Positions 44,351 through 51,956 of a stretch of DNA of 64,000 nt are shown in pieces (position 1 is the first letter of the stretch; each line of letters begins with the position of its first letter). This DNA comes from Lysobacter enzymogenes (lineage in GTDB: Bacteria > Pseudomonadota > Gammaproteobacteria > Xanthomonadales > Xanthomonadaceae): the NCBI RefSeq assembly GCF_023617245.1, contig NZ_CP067396.1, positions 5,421,001 through 5,485,000 on the forward strand. The letters run 5' to 3'. The notes beneath the pieces are model-generated. The model was given only the letters and a program-made list of their open reading frames with translations. It searched no databases and was not told the DNA's origin. The translations under genes were made by a program, and so were the position numbers.

Positions 44351-45655
44351 TTACAGCTGCGAACGCAAAGGGCGGACCAAGGCCTCGCGGACGCGCTGAT
44401 GCCAGGGCCGTTGCAGCCACGCGTCGCGCGTGTAGGGGCTGGACCGAGCCAGATCGCTCTCGAACACCCTGCGCATGCGCTGGGCGAATCCACGGTCGTA
44501 CACGTTGAGGCTGGCCTCATCGTTAAGCCGGAACGATCGGATGTCGAAATTGGTCGAACCAACCGACACCAGGTAGTCGTCCACGATCAACATCTTCACA
44601 TGCATCATCGTCGGCCGATATTCGTGGAATTCGACGCCCGCCGCGAGTAGGGCGCCCCATTGCGCCTTTGACGCGAGCCTTACGGTTTCCGAATCGGTGT
44701 GCTCGCCGGGGACCAGGATGCGTACGCGCACGCCGCGCAAGCGCGCGCGCAGCAGCGCTTGCACGATGAGTTCGTCCGGAACGAAATACGACGCAGACAG
44801 ATCGATCGAACGCCGCGCGGCGGTGAGCGCCATCAAGTACATCAGATGCATGCTCTCGCTGCCGCTGGTGGGCGAACTGAGAAACATCTGCGCGTCGACG
44901 CCGCCGACCGGCGCCAACGACGGGAAATAGGCCGGCCCTGAGAGAGGCCGGCCGGTCATCTTGATCCAGTTGTTGTTGAAGGCGGCCTGGAACTGGCCGG
45001 CCGCCGGACCACGCAGGCGGAAATGCGCCTCGCGCCAATGCTCGGGGTCCTGCGCATGTCCCCGCCACTGATCGGCGATGCCGACACCGCCGGTGAAGGC
45101 CACGGCGCCGTCGACCACCAGGAGCTTGCGATGGGTCCGGTTATTGAACCGGTCCCAGCTGTACCAGTCCAACGGGCGATAGCGCTCGATCTGCACCCCG
45201 GCGCTGCGCATCTCATCGAGCAAGTCCGCATCCATCTTGGCGCTGCCGAGCCAGTCGACGGTCAGGCGCACCTCGACGCCGGCGCGCGCGCGCTCGGCCA
45301 GCGCACGGCTGAAACGCCGGCCGACCTCGCCTGACCAATAGATGTAAGTCTCGAAGGTGATCGAACGCCGCGCCGCCGCAATCGCCTCCAGCATCGCCGG
45401 GAAGATCTCGTCGCCGTTCTGCAGATCCACGACTTCATTGCCGGCGACGATGCCCGGCCCGAGCATGATCGACATTTCGCGCCGGAACTGCGGATCTTCC
45501 ACTCCGTAGCGGTGCTCCGGCAGGCGGTGAATGCGCTTTTCCGGACCGGCCAAGTTCACCGCGATCCATGCCACCAAGGCGGTCGTCAGGACAGCGCCGA
45601 GCAACCAGGCGCCGACCTGCCGCCGCGTCCAACGCTTTCGTTCCAGGATTCCCAT
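44351..45655 (-). CDS. cardiolipin synthase-like phospholipase D family protein
   Basis: 434 residues. After one membrane segment (VGAWLLGAVLTTALVAWIAV) two phospholipase D domains follow, with the HKD motifs THRKLLVVDGAVAF (about 180) and MMHVKMLIVDDYLVS (about 355). The enzyme probably condenses phosphatidylglycerol into cardiolipin at the inner membrane. GVGIADQWRG and GSTNFDIRSF are usual active-site neighbours. GAGG lies about 5-8 nt before the ATG at 45655. Single gene; no terminator recognised. Confidence 0.92.
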   Translation of the reverse strand: MGILERKRWTRRQVGAWLLGAVLTTALVAWIAVNLAGPEKRIHRLPEHRYGVEDPQFRREMSIMLGPGIVAGNEVVDLQNGDEIFPAMLEAIAAARRSITFETYIYWSGEVGRRFSRALAERARAGVEVRLTVDWLGSAKMDADLLDEMRSAGVQIERYRPLDWYSWDRFNNRTHRKLLVVDGAVAFTGGVGIADQWRGHAQDPEHWREAHFRLRGPAAGQFQAAFNNNWIKMTGRPLSGPAYFPSLAPVGGVDAQMFLSSPTSGSESMHLMYLMALTAARRSIDLSASYFVPDELIVQALLRARLRGVRVRILVPGEHTDSETVRLASKAQWGALLAAGVEFHEYRPTMMHVKMLIVDDYLVSVGSTNFDIRSFRLNDEASLNVYDRGFAQRMRRVFESDLARSSPYTRDAWLQRPWHQRVREALVRPLRSQL

Positions 45656-45896
45656 GCCCACCTCAATGGCCGTGCCAGCCGGTGTAGCTTCATCGCCCGG
45701 CGGGTGTTCGTTCGACGTCTTCGCGGCGGGCGGTCGCCTTCGCAGATCCCTAACCATGGGCGTTGCAGCGTATTTGACGACCGCGGCAGCGGCTACGAAC
45801 CGCGGGAAAGCACAGTGACGACCGCCGTCTGCCGGATTCACGCCCCTCGGTGGAACGGGCCCCGCCATACGCCCAAGACTGGAGGCTTTTGGTCCC

Positions 45897-46175
45897 ATGC
45901 AATCGGACTGGATCGGATGGATGTCCTCCGCTGTGCTGATCGCCACCTTGGTGCGCCAAATCGTCAAGCAAGCCCGCAGCCCAGATCAGGAGGGCGTGTC
46001 GAGCTGGCTGTTCATCGGACAATGTGCGGCCTCGCTGGGATTTGTGGTGTACAGCGTCCTGCTCGACAACTGGGTATTCGTCGTCACCAACAGTTGCCTG
46101 CTGGCGACCGCGGTGGTCGGACAGATGCTGGCCTGGCGCAGCCGGCGCTTCCGCGGCGAAGGAAAGGCTTCGTGA
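45897..46175 (+). CDS. three-helix PQ-loop/SemiSWEET-like membrane protein
   Basis: 92 residues with three membrane helices (SSAVLIATLVRQIVKQ, SWLFIGQCAASLGFVVYSVL, VVTNSCLLATAVVGQMLAW), the size and layout of bacterial SemiSWEET half-transporters, which dimerise to move sugars. The PQ motif of helix 1 is replaced by RQ, and the Asn in helix 3 is kept. Transport function is thus uncertain. The stop overlaps the GTG start of the next gene, so they are translationally coupled. Confidence 0.7.
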   Translation: MQSDWIGWMSSAVLIATLVRQIVKQARSPDQEGVSSWLFIGQCAASLGFVVYSVLLDNWVFVVTNSCLLATAVVGQMLAWRSRRFRGEGKAS

Positions 46176-46588
46176 GCGCAACACGCATTCGATCCGTCGG
46201 CGGCACGACGATCGGACCGATCCACCGCGCCACCTGCCATTGCGGCGCGGTGGAACTGGAGCTGCGGCTGCCGCACGGCATCGTCGATCCGCAGCGTTGC
46301 GACTGTTCGCTATGCCGCCGCCGGGGCGCAATTGCGGCAACGGTGCCACTGCCCGATCTGCGAGTCGTTCGGGGACACGCAGCGCTGAGGCTCTACCAGT
46401 TCCATACCCGAACGGCCAAGCATTACTTCTGCTCGGTGTGCGGCGTCTATACCCATCACCAGCGGCGCTCCGATCCCAACGAATACGGCGTCAACGTCGG
46501 TTGTCTGGAAGGCGTTGATCCGCTATTGCTCGATCCGGTGCTGGTCAGCGATGGCGTTCACCATCCCAGCGACTCGCAGCCGGAGTAG
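46172..46588 (+). CDS. GFA (glutathione-dependent formaldehyde-activating) family protein
   Basis: 138 residues from the GTG at 46172, which overlaps the previous stop (GTGA) and has GGAAAGG upstream. The zinc-binding pattern of the family is complete: ATCHCGAVELELRLP, QRCDCSLCRRRGA and YFCSVCGVYTHH. GFA proteins bind glutathione adducts of formaldehyde; most, including this one, have unknown substrates. Cytosolic. Confidence 0.9.
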   Translation: MSATRIRSVGGTTIGPIHRATCHCGAVELELRLPHGIVDPQRCDCSLCRRRGAIAATVPLPDLRVVRGHAALRLYQFHTRTAKHYFCSVCGVYTHHQRRSDPNEYGVNVGCLEGVDPLLLDPVLVSDGVHHPSDSQPE

Positions 46589-46739
46589 GCTGGGTCGGTC
46601 AAGCCGCTCGGTGCGCTCGTCCGCCCCGCATCGCCGCTTCGCAGGAGGCTCGCGGGCAGGCATGTTGTCCACGACGCTACCGAAAACCCAAGTGACTGCG
46701 CGCCAGTTATTACTGGCCGAAGGCTCGCGACTCGCGCTT

Positions 46740-47912
46740 CTAACTCGCGATGTTTTCCCGTGCCGCGATTCTCTCCACGAGCGTATCGATCGCCGCTTCC
46801 ATATAGTTTGCGGTCTGGTCACCGCTCTGATTAGTAATGACGAAGATGCCCAGATCGTATTTCGGCACGATATAGATGTAGCACTGCGAGCGTGGCACGC
46901 CGCCATGATGCGCGTAATAGACGCCCTTCAAGCTATCGCCAGCGACGATGTTCCAGAAATAGCCGATGCTGAACTCGGAATCGAATTCGACCAGGGGACG
47001 ATGCGACTCCTTAACGACGGGGCCATTAGCCAACTGGAATTTTAGGTACTTCATCATGTCCGGGACGGTTGCCTTCACGTTCCCGGATGCGCCCCAAGGC
47101 AGCTGCGGCATCGGCGTGGTCGGAACGGGATTGTCGCTGTGGTAGCCGATCGCCAGCCGGCTCGCTTCTGGACCGCTCAGCCGGATGCGGGTATCGGTTA
47201 TCGCCGCCGAGTCGTGGAAGAATTCGCGTAGCAGCGACTCGTAGTCGCGCTTGTAAACCGTTTCGAGAATATGCGCCGTCAGCTCCGTGCCGGCACTGGA
47301 GTAGGCGTACTTCTTTCCGGGGCCCCGTGGAATATCGACGGTGTGAAGGTCCTTGAAGAACTCCGCTTGGCCGTAATGCGCATAGACGACATTGAGTTCA
47401 CCAGGCGTGCGTCGGTCGGTAAAGTCAGCGAGCACTACATTTGCGCGCTCAGGCAACATGTTCGGCAGGCCACTGGTGTGGGACAACAGGTGGCGGATGC
47501 GAATGGGCTCACCCTTGTACTGCAGATTCGGGTACGCCTCGCTCAGATACATTCGGATATCGTCGTCGAGACTCACCTTGCGCTCCACAACGGCCTTGGC
47601 CATCAGGGTCCCGGCGAGCGTCTTGCTTAGCGAGCCGATCTCGTAAAGCGTTGCATCCGTCGGCGGGTTCTTCTGGCCGGATCGCATGTCACCACGATGG
47701 CGAACGATCTCCTTGCCCCGGTACACGACCCCGATCGAGGCCGAGTGGAGCAAAGGCTGCTTGATCAGGTTAGCGGCGACGTCGTCAACATCAGCCCCCA
47801 GATCTTTCGTCTGGGTGTTCGCGCGAGTGCAGCCTTCGGTCAAGAGCGCGGCGCACAACACTAAGAAGCCAAGCCACATTCTGTTTCGGAGAACTGTCGA
47901 AATCGCCTGCAT
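46740..47912 (-). CDS. class C beta-lactamase-like serine hydrolase lipoprotein
   Basis: 390 residues. A lipobox (CAALLTEGC, Cys28) predicts lipid anchoring. The penicillin-binding/AmpC fold shows Ser94-x-x-Lys97 (EIGSLSKTLAG), the Tyr motif KYAYSSAGTELT and HHGGVPRSQC in place of KTG. Such proteins may be esterases, peptidases or beta-lactamases; activity on antibiotics cannot be told from sequence. Its codon use is less GC-biased than in genes to the left, and it sits at the border of the lower-GC island. Confidence 0.9.
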   Translation of the reverse strand: MQAISTVLRNRMWLGFLVLCAALLTEGCTRANTQTKDLGADVDDVAANLIKQPLLHSASIGVVYRGKEIVRHRGDMRSGQKNPPTDATLYEIGSLSKTLAGTLMAKAVVERKVSLDDDIRMYLSEAYPNLQYKGEPIRIRHLLSHTSGLPNMLPERANVVLADFTDRRTPGELNVVYAHYGQAEFFKDLHTVDIPRGPGKKYAYSSAGTELTAHILETVYKRDYESLLREFFHDSAAITDTRIRLSGPEASRLAIGYHSDNPVPTTPMPQLPWGASGNVKATVPDMMKYLKFQLANGPVVKESHRPLVEFDSEFSIGYFWNIVAGDSLKGVYYAHHGGVPRSQCYIYIVPKYDLGIFVITNQSGDQTANYMEAAIDTLVERIAARENIAS

Positions 47913-48041
47913 GCGTTGACGCCGTGAGAGTGACCTGGGAAGACCTTCTAATATAGCCGAGCAACAGAACGATGGCCGGTTCGGCGATTCGGTCTTCGGT
48001 AGCGCCGCTTGAGCCTAAAGGTGCAGCCGACCTGGACGGCA

Positions 48042-48457
48042 TGCATATCGAAATCGAAAAGCTCAGCCTGCGCGACGTGACTTCCCTGCTGGTTGCCGCA
48101 GAGAAGAGGAAGCAGCTTCTATCAAAACGCCGCCCCGCTGCCATCGGTGCGCAAGCAGGCAGTCGCGCTCGCAGCTCGCAACGGCTACACAATCGAGGAA
48201 CTCTTTGGCGATCAGCCGGAAACGCAGCCGACACGGCGGAAACGAAGAGCACGTCGGAAGGCCACCAAGGTCTCGCCTTAGTACCGCGACCCAGACAACG
48301 AGCTCAACACCTGGTCAGGCCGAGGGAGCATGCCGCGTTGGCTAACCAAGAAGATCCGGTTCGGGCAGCACGCTACTGACTTTCTGATTCCGGGCATCGC
48401 GAAACCAACTGGCGCACGACGAGCTCCATAGGCAAAAGGACGCTCGTTAAGAAGTGA
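48042..48457 (+). pseudogene. decayed H-NS-family nucleoid protein gene, copy 1
   Basis: Starts MHIEIEKLSLRDVTSLL, then AEKRKQLLSKRRPAAI, the N-terminal oligomerisation part of H-NS-type proteins. A frameshift near 48146 leads to RKQAVALAARNGYTIEELFG and TRRKRRARRKATKVSP, where TAG replaces the expected Lys of PKYRDP (48281); after it the frame reads YRDPDNELNTWSGRGSMPRW, the DNA-binding motif, and a further indel near the end restores SSIGKRTLVKK. At least three lesions make it non-functional. H-NS proteins silence foreign DNA. A shorter relative lies at 49878-50138. Confidence 0.82.
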
Positions 48458-49057
48458 TGACACAGAATCCTTCATCCAAGTCGAGCCGCGAAGTGGCTTC
48501 GCATTAGGGATCCCCGCCAGTTCGCTCCACCGTCTGCGCGTCGATGCCGCGAGGCGCCGGCCGGCTGCGGCGCGCGGCCTGCGAGGCAAGCCGCCCGCGG
48601 GCCTCTCGATTCGCCGCGGTAAAAAGGGAGTTGCCGCGATACTACCCTGGATTTGGGCGAGACTAGGGCTCCTATAATTCCAGATCGGCGATGCCGGCGG
48701 CATCGCTGCTGTTTTGCTTCTAGGCTGGGCGTAGATAGTAAATGCGATTGCCAAAATAAGAAACGTCGCTCGCCGCATAAGGAGACTGTCGGCCGCCGAC
48801 TATTTATATGTATACGCGCCGGAAAGTGTTTATCTGTACAGATAAAAACATTCGGTGACAGAAAACGCGCGTCACTACAGTTCTAGCCCTGGCTGCCCCG
48901 CAGAAGGCGCTATAGCACCCAAAGTATATGCCCATCCAACTTTCACGGTGATCGCAGGCTCATCCAAGAGTCGGCAGTCAGGGATAGGATTAACTCCGCG
49001 CGAACCAAGACTAGCCAAGATGGCGCGCAACCTCACTTCACAAGCATGGAGATCAAA
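48458..49057. other. promoter-type region of the orphan island gene
   Basis: 600 bp that fall from GC-rich (48540-48600) to A/T-rich. A hairpin GCGATGCC-GGC-GGCATCGC (48688-48706) followed by TTTTGCTTC and an 18-bp palindrome (48829-48846) lie here. No gene seen; a leftward open frame starting at 48778 has no ribosome site. Confidence 0.5.
48829..48846. promoter_or_regulatory. perfect 18-bp palindrome, candidate operator
   Basis: TTTATCTGTACAGATAAA is exactly self-complementary. It lies 212 bp before the orphan gene at 49058 in otherwise irregular A/T-rich DNA, as expected for the site of a dimeric repressor. No regulator gene is adjacent. Confidence 0.5.
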
Positions 49058-49600
49058 ATGGACGATCGTTCCGTCTCGAAGGATTCGATATCGGATTTTG
49101 CGCGGTTCGTTGCTCTTGAGGCAATAGAAAATCATCGCGAAGAACACCCTAATTTTTCGCAGGATGCGGAATTCGCGGATGCTTTTGCGAAAGAGCTCGT
49201 AGATCAATATCGGCGCAATGATAGCGCACGTTCAGTTCTGGCTCCGCCTGGAGCTCAAGCGTACGGCGTGACATCCACTTCAACAAGCGGTGAATCCACA
49301 TTTCCTATTGACTTCGATGTGCCCATACCCTTCGGATCATTGCATGGACAAGTGACCAATCCTAGTAATAACGAGTATCTCCTTACCGGTACTTTTAAAA
49401 TAGTAGGCATAACACTCGATAAGACCGAGATCCGATTCAAGGATGGTGTGCTATCAAGAACGGAGGAGATTAATGTAAGCAAGTATAAAGTAAGCACGAC
49501 GTTCACCATCGATCTTTCTGATGGAGTTCACCTCGGCATCGAAGGACATGTGAGGGTTTTATTTGCGAATTTTGATATTGGCCCGTATAGGCTACCCTAA
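49058..49600 (+). CDS. orphan protein of the low-GC island, unknown function
   Basis: 180 residues. The ATG at 49058 has GGAGATC 5-8 nt upstream; an ATG at 49046 lacks a ribosome site. The N-terminal third is helical and acidic (ISDFARFVALEAIENHREEH, DAEFADAFAKELVDQYRR); the rest is beta-rich (FPIDFDVPIPFGSLHGQ, YLLTGTFKIVGITLDKTEIR, KVSTTFTIDLSDGVHLGI). No Cys, no signal peptide, no recognised family. Codon use is markedly A/T-richer than in the rest of the window, so it is probably acquired. It has its own terminator and sits between two H-NS-family remnants. Confidence 0.72.
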   Translation: MDDRSVSKDSISDFARFVALEAIENHREEHPNFSQDAEFADAFAKELVDQYRRNDSARSVLAPPGAQAYGVTSTSTSGESTFPIDFDVPIPFGSLHGQVTNPSNNEYLLTGTFKIVGITLDKTEIRFKDGVLSRTEEINVSKYKVSTTFTIDLSDGVHLGIEGHVRVLFANFDIGPYRLP

Positions 49601-49612
49601 TTCGGGCGCAAG

Positions 49613-49642
49613 AAACTCCCCGGCTATGCCGGGGAGTTTTTT
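49613..49642 (+). terminator. rho-independent terminator of the orphan island gene
   Basis: AAACTCCCCGGC, loop TAT, GCCGGGGAGTTT and a run of T: a perfect 12-bp stem starting 13 bp after the stop. Confidence 0.95.
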
Positions 49643-49877
49643 CCTAACTTAATGCTCGGCAAAGGCGACCGTCGAATAGTCACCACAGCGTCAGGCGTCT
49701 ATTTATGCAACTGTAGATGGCGTTTGCCCAACGGCTAATCACTCACAGGAAAGCGCCGACGACTTATCGAAAGCTGAGTTGATCGCGAAAAAACTCGCTT
49801 GACAAGTCCGTAGCTATCCTGTTGAACGTAAGTCACCGGGAAGGCCAGCCTCTCACCTTAGTTCTCGGGTAGAGCGA
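49643..49877. other. non-coding stretch with repeat copy 1
   Basis: No gene; it contains the first copy of the 31-bp direct repeat (49779-49809) and a flanking 30 bp related to 51955-51985. Confidence 0.5.
49779..49809. repeat. 31-bp direct repeat, copy 1
   Basis: TTGATCGCGAAAAAACTCGC followed by TTGACAAGTCC, identical to 51924-51954. Weaker similarity continues to about 49840 (AGCTA, TTGA, CGTAAGTC shared). It includes a TTGACA that could serve as a -35 box. Confidence 0.85.
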
Positions 49878-50138
49878 GGGCTTCGGCGATCAGTCGGCAG
49901 CTCACCGACTCGACGGAAGCGGGGAGCACGTCGTAAGCCGACCAAGGTCGCGCCCAAGTACCGCGCCTCAGACAACGAGCGCAACACTTGGTCAGGCCGA
50001 GGGAGCATGCCGCGTTGGTTAGCTAAGAACGTCAGGTTTGGCCAGCACCCCGCTGATTTCCTGATTCCCGGCTTGGCCAAGCCTACTGCTCGGAAGACCA
50101 ACTCAATCGGTAAGCGGACACTCGTCAAGAACAGCTGA
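49878..50138 (+). pseudogene. truncated H-NS-family gene, copy 2
   Basis: The N-terminal oligomerisation half is gone. After a broken join (FGDQ near 49884, then a shifted frame with PTRRKRGARRKPTKVAPKY) the DNA-binding end is intact: NERNTWSGRGSMPRWLAKNV, then DFLIPGLAKPTARKTN and a stop at 50136-50138. It runs parallel to the remnant at 48042-48457 and both share long stretches of DNA identity (for example TGGTCAGGCCGAGGGAGCAT). The two remnants flank the orphan gene. Confidence 0.78.
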
Positions 50139-50280
50139 CGCCTCAGCTTCGCGAGGCGAGCCGATAAAACGGACGCTTTGCGAGTCGAGGAGCGGCCATC
50201 TCTATTCCGGCTGCCCCGTAGCTGAAGTCATGCGCGCGCTCTCGACACGCCGGGCCAATTCACAAATGTCTCGCGCTCCC

Positions 50281-50649
50281 TCAAGCAAGCCGCGGACCAT
50301 CGCTCGCACTGGTGATCCTTGCCCGAAACTCTTCGCTTACCGCCCCTTCCAGCTTCGCGAGCGCTTCCTGCACTCTGTCGAAGATTGCCGGATCATAGCC
50401 GGCCTTAGCGCGGAACTTCTTCACCGCACTCTGCGCTTCTGACAGTGTCAAACTGAATCTGACTGATGACTTGGCCGAATCATGCCAGCCAAGCGCAACG
50501 TCAAATTTAAATCCATCAGAGCGGGAAATTTGGATCTGCGGAAACCCTTGGATACCCAAGCAGTTAACACGGATGTCATGCAGAACCGCTTCGGCGACTG
50601 CGCCAGCAACATCATAGCTACTGAATCCATAAGACGCGTAATACGTCAT
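50281..50649 (-). CDS. small protein downstream of HEPN genes
   Basis: 122 residues from the ATG at 50649, fixed by GGAGG 5-6 nt upstream. It begins MTYYASYGFSSYDVAGAVAE, continues with FPQIQISRSDGFKFDVALGW and RFSLTLSEAQSAVKKFRAKA, and ends with an amphipathic helix (FDRVQEALAKLEGAVSEEF). No signal peptide, no recognised domain. It lies 34 bp after the second HEPN-type gene on the same strand and could be the antitoxin, sensor or adaptor of that module (inference). Codon use is A/T-richer than in the chromosome around. Confidence 0.68.
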   Translation of the reverse strand: MTYYASYGFSSYDVAGAVAEAVLHDIRVNCLGIQGFPQIQISRSDGFKFDVALGWHDSAKSSVRFSLTLSEAQSAVKKFRAKAGYDPAIFDRVQEALAKLEGAVSEEFRARITSASDGPRLA

Positions 50650-50683
50650 ACACCCCTCCAAACTGAAAGTGACTTTTCCAGAC

Positions 50684-51409
50684 TCATGAAGCGGGAACTC
50701 CTGTCGTGGCGGAAGGGGCTTCACCGATGATTCTGCAGTAGTCCGCCATCTCCTCCAGCGCGGCAGCGATATCGGATAGCAGCATCTGATGCTGCCCAAT
50801 GACCAAGCGATCGAATGTTTTATCAGTTTGACCGACCTCCGTCGGATGAGCTGTTTCGATCCCATCGGGCTTGAGCAGAATCGGAACTTGGGCCCCTAAC
50901 CGCCCCTTCATTAGGCTGCTCTCTGTATGGTGAACCTCGTTACGCATCGCGCGGAGCTTCCCGGCATAACTCTCGCGAATGAATTCTGGTCTATAGCTTT
51001 GAAGCACCTTACTCAGTGGATCACCGCTTGGGTGGTTTCTGAGCCTGCTGAAGGCAAGCGTGGCTCTGTGCGCATTGGAAAGGCAATTCTCGAAGCAGGA
51101 CGATGCCCGATGCATGGCACCGAGGTTAACTCGATCTCTATTCGTGTTCCAGAATGTGAGAAATGCATCGCGACCGGACGAGTATTCGAAGACTGCCGCG
51201 TCTGTGAGGCGGACAAACAAGATCGCGAGCGAGTTGACCTCAAAGTTGCTCGAAATCCCGCCTCCGAACAATGACTTTAACCAGAACATCGAAAAGGACA
51301 TTGATTCTATTTTCAGCTCCGGTATCTGGAAATGCACGTACATCTTTGCTCCGTTCCTGAATGCTCTTGCGCTTCCCAACACAAACGTGAGCTTAGACGC
51401 TCGCGTCAA
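50684..51409 (-). CDS. HEPN-type protein 2 (RNxxxH motif)
   Basis: 241 residues from a TTG at 51409 that overlaps the stop of the upstream frame (TTGA), implying translational coupling; ATGs further in are possible. Helical throughout: SSNFEVNSLAILFVRLTDAA, FENCLSNAHRATLAFSRLR. The stretch AGKLRAMRNEVHHTESS holds R-x4-H preceded by a polar N, the signature of HEPN ribonuclease domains found in toxins and antiphage systems. The end has a second helical pair (LVIGQHQMLLSDIAAALEEM). The nuclease role is predicted from the motif only. Second gene of the leftward island operon. Confidence 0.66.
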   Translation of the reverse strand: MTRASKLTFVLGSARAFRNGAKMYVHFQIPELKIESMSFSMFWLKSLFGGGISSNFEVNSLAILFVRLTDAAVFEYSSGRDAFLTFWNTNRDRVNLGAMHRASSCFENCLSNAHRATLAFSRLRNHPSGDPLSKVLQSYRPEFIRESYAGKLRAMRNEVHHTESSLMKGRLGAQVPILLKPDGIETAHPTEVGQTDKTFDRLVIGQHQMLLSDIAAALEEMADYCRIIGEAPSATTGVPAS

Positions 51410-51956
51410 TACGCTCTTTTGAGGTCACTCTCAAGCTGCGCGTGGACCGCGAGTTGCCCCAATAACGCAATTCCCAGCACCAGTAGTTGCTCAGTTCGCT
51501 GAGGGTCGTCCCACTCATCTCCTCCATGTTTGCCGCCGTGAAAGAGATTATTCCGAATGCGCTTGACGCACAGCACAACTTTGTCGAGGTCGGATCGACA
51601 GTTTCCCATTCCCAGATCTTTCCACTCCAACTCGCCGTTGCTACCTATAACCTGACGTTTCGGAGGCCTGGCTAACAACGCGCGTCCCTCGTCGACGGAA
51701 CGTAGGTAGCATGGTGCTGCCTCTCAAATTGCGCCCAACTCGGATCGGCGTCGTCACCTGTTTTTTGCGACTTCAAATATCCGTTCTGCTTCAGGGCGAA
51801 CTCAAACCGCGAAAACCAAAAGAAGAACGTATAAGCCGTTGCGGAAAGACCGCTATCCTTAATCGGTAAGATGTCCACGGTATCTCGCCCCTTTAGACCG
51901 CCATTAGAGTCTTTGCAGATATATTGATCGCGAAAAAACTCGCTTGACAAGTCCAC
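51406..51956 (-). pseudogene. HEPN-type protein 1, split by a frameshift
   Basis: Two overlapping frames make one protein. The first (from about 51956) reads VDLSSEFFRDQYICKDSNGG, SATAYTFFFWFSRFEFALKQ and WAQFERQHHATYVPSTRDAR, and stops at TAG 51672-51674; the second, one base out of phase, continues LLARPPKRQVIGSNGELEWK, VLCVKRIRNNLFHGGKHGGD and LLVLGIALLGQLAVH. RNNLFH is an R-x4-H HEPN motif. The seam (CGTTGTTAG) is explained by loss of one base; no slippery sequence is seen. The 5' end coincides with the 31-bp repeat and has no good ribosome site (GTG at 51956 or TTG at 51950). Confidence 0.66.
51924..51954. repeat. 31-bp direct repeat, copy 2
   Basis: Identical to 49779-49809 and in the same orientation, 2,145 bp apart. 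It overlaps the first codons of the frameshifted HEPN gene (read leftward: DLSSEFFRDQ). Confidence 0.85.

Noticed and set aside
48278..48778. Leftward frame with a signal-peptide-like start at 48778
   Set aside because: No ribosome site, and most of it is antisense to the first H-NS remnant.
49853..50128. Leftward small open frame over the second H-NS remnant
   Set aside because: It is the reverse complement of the conserved DNA-binding end; the rightward reading has clear family motifs.
51924..51954. 31-bp repeat as part of a CRISPR array
   Set aside because: Only two copies, 2.1 kb apart, with genes between them and no spacers.
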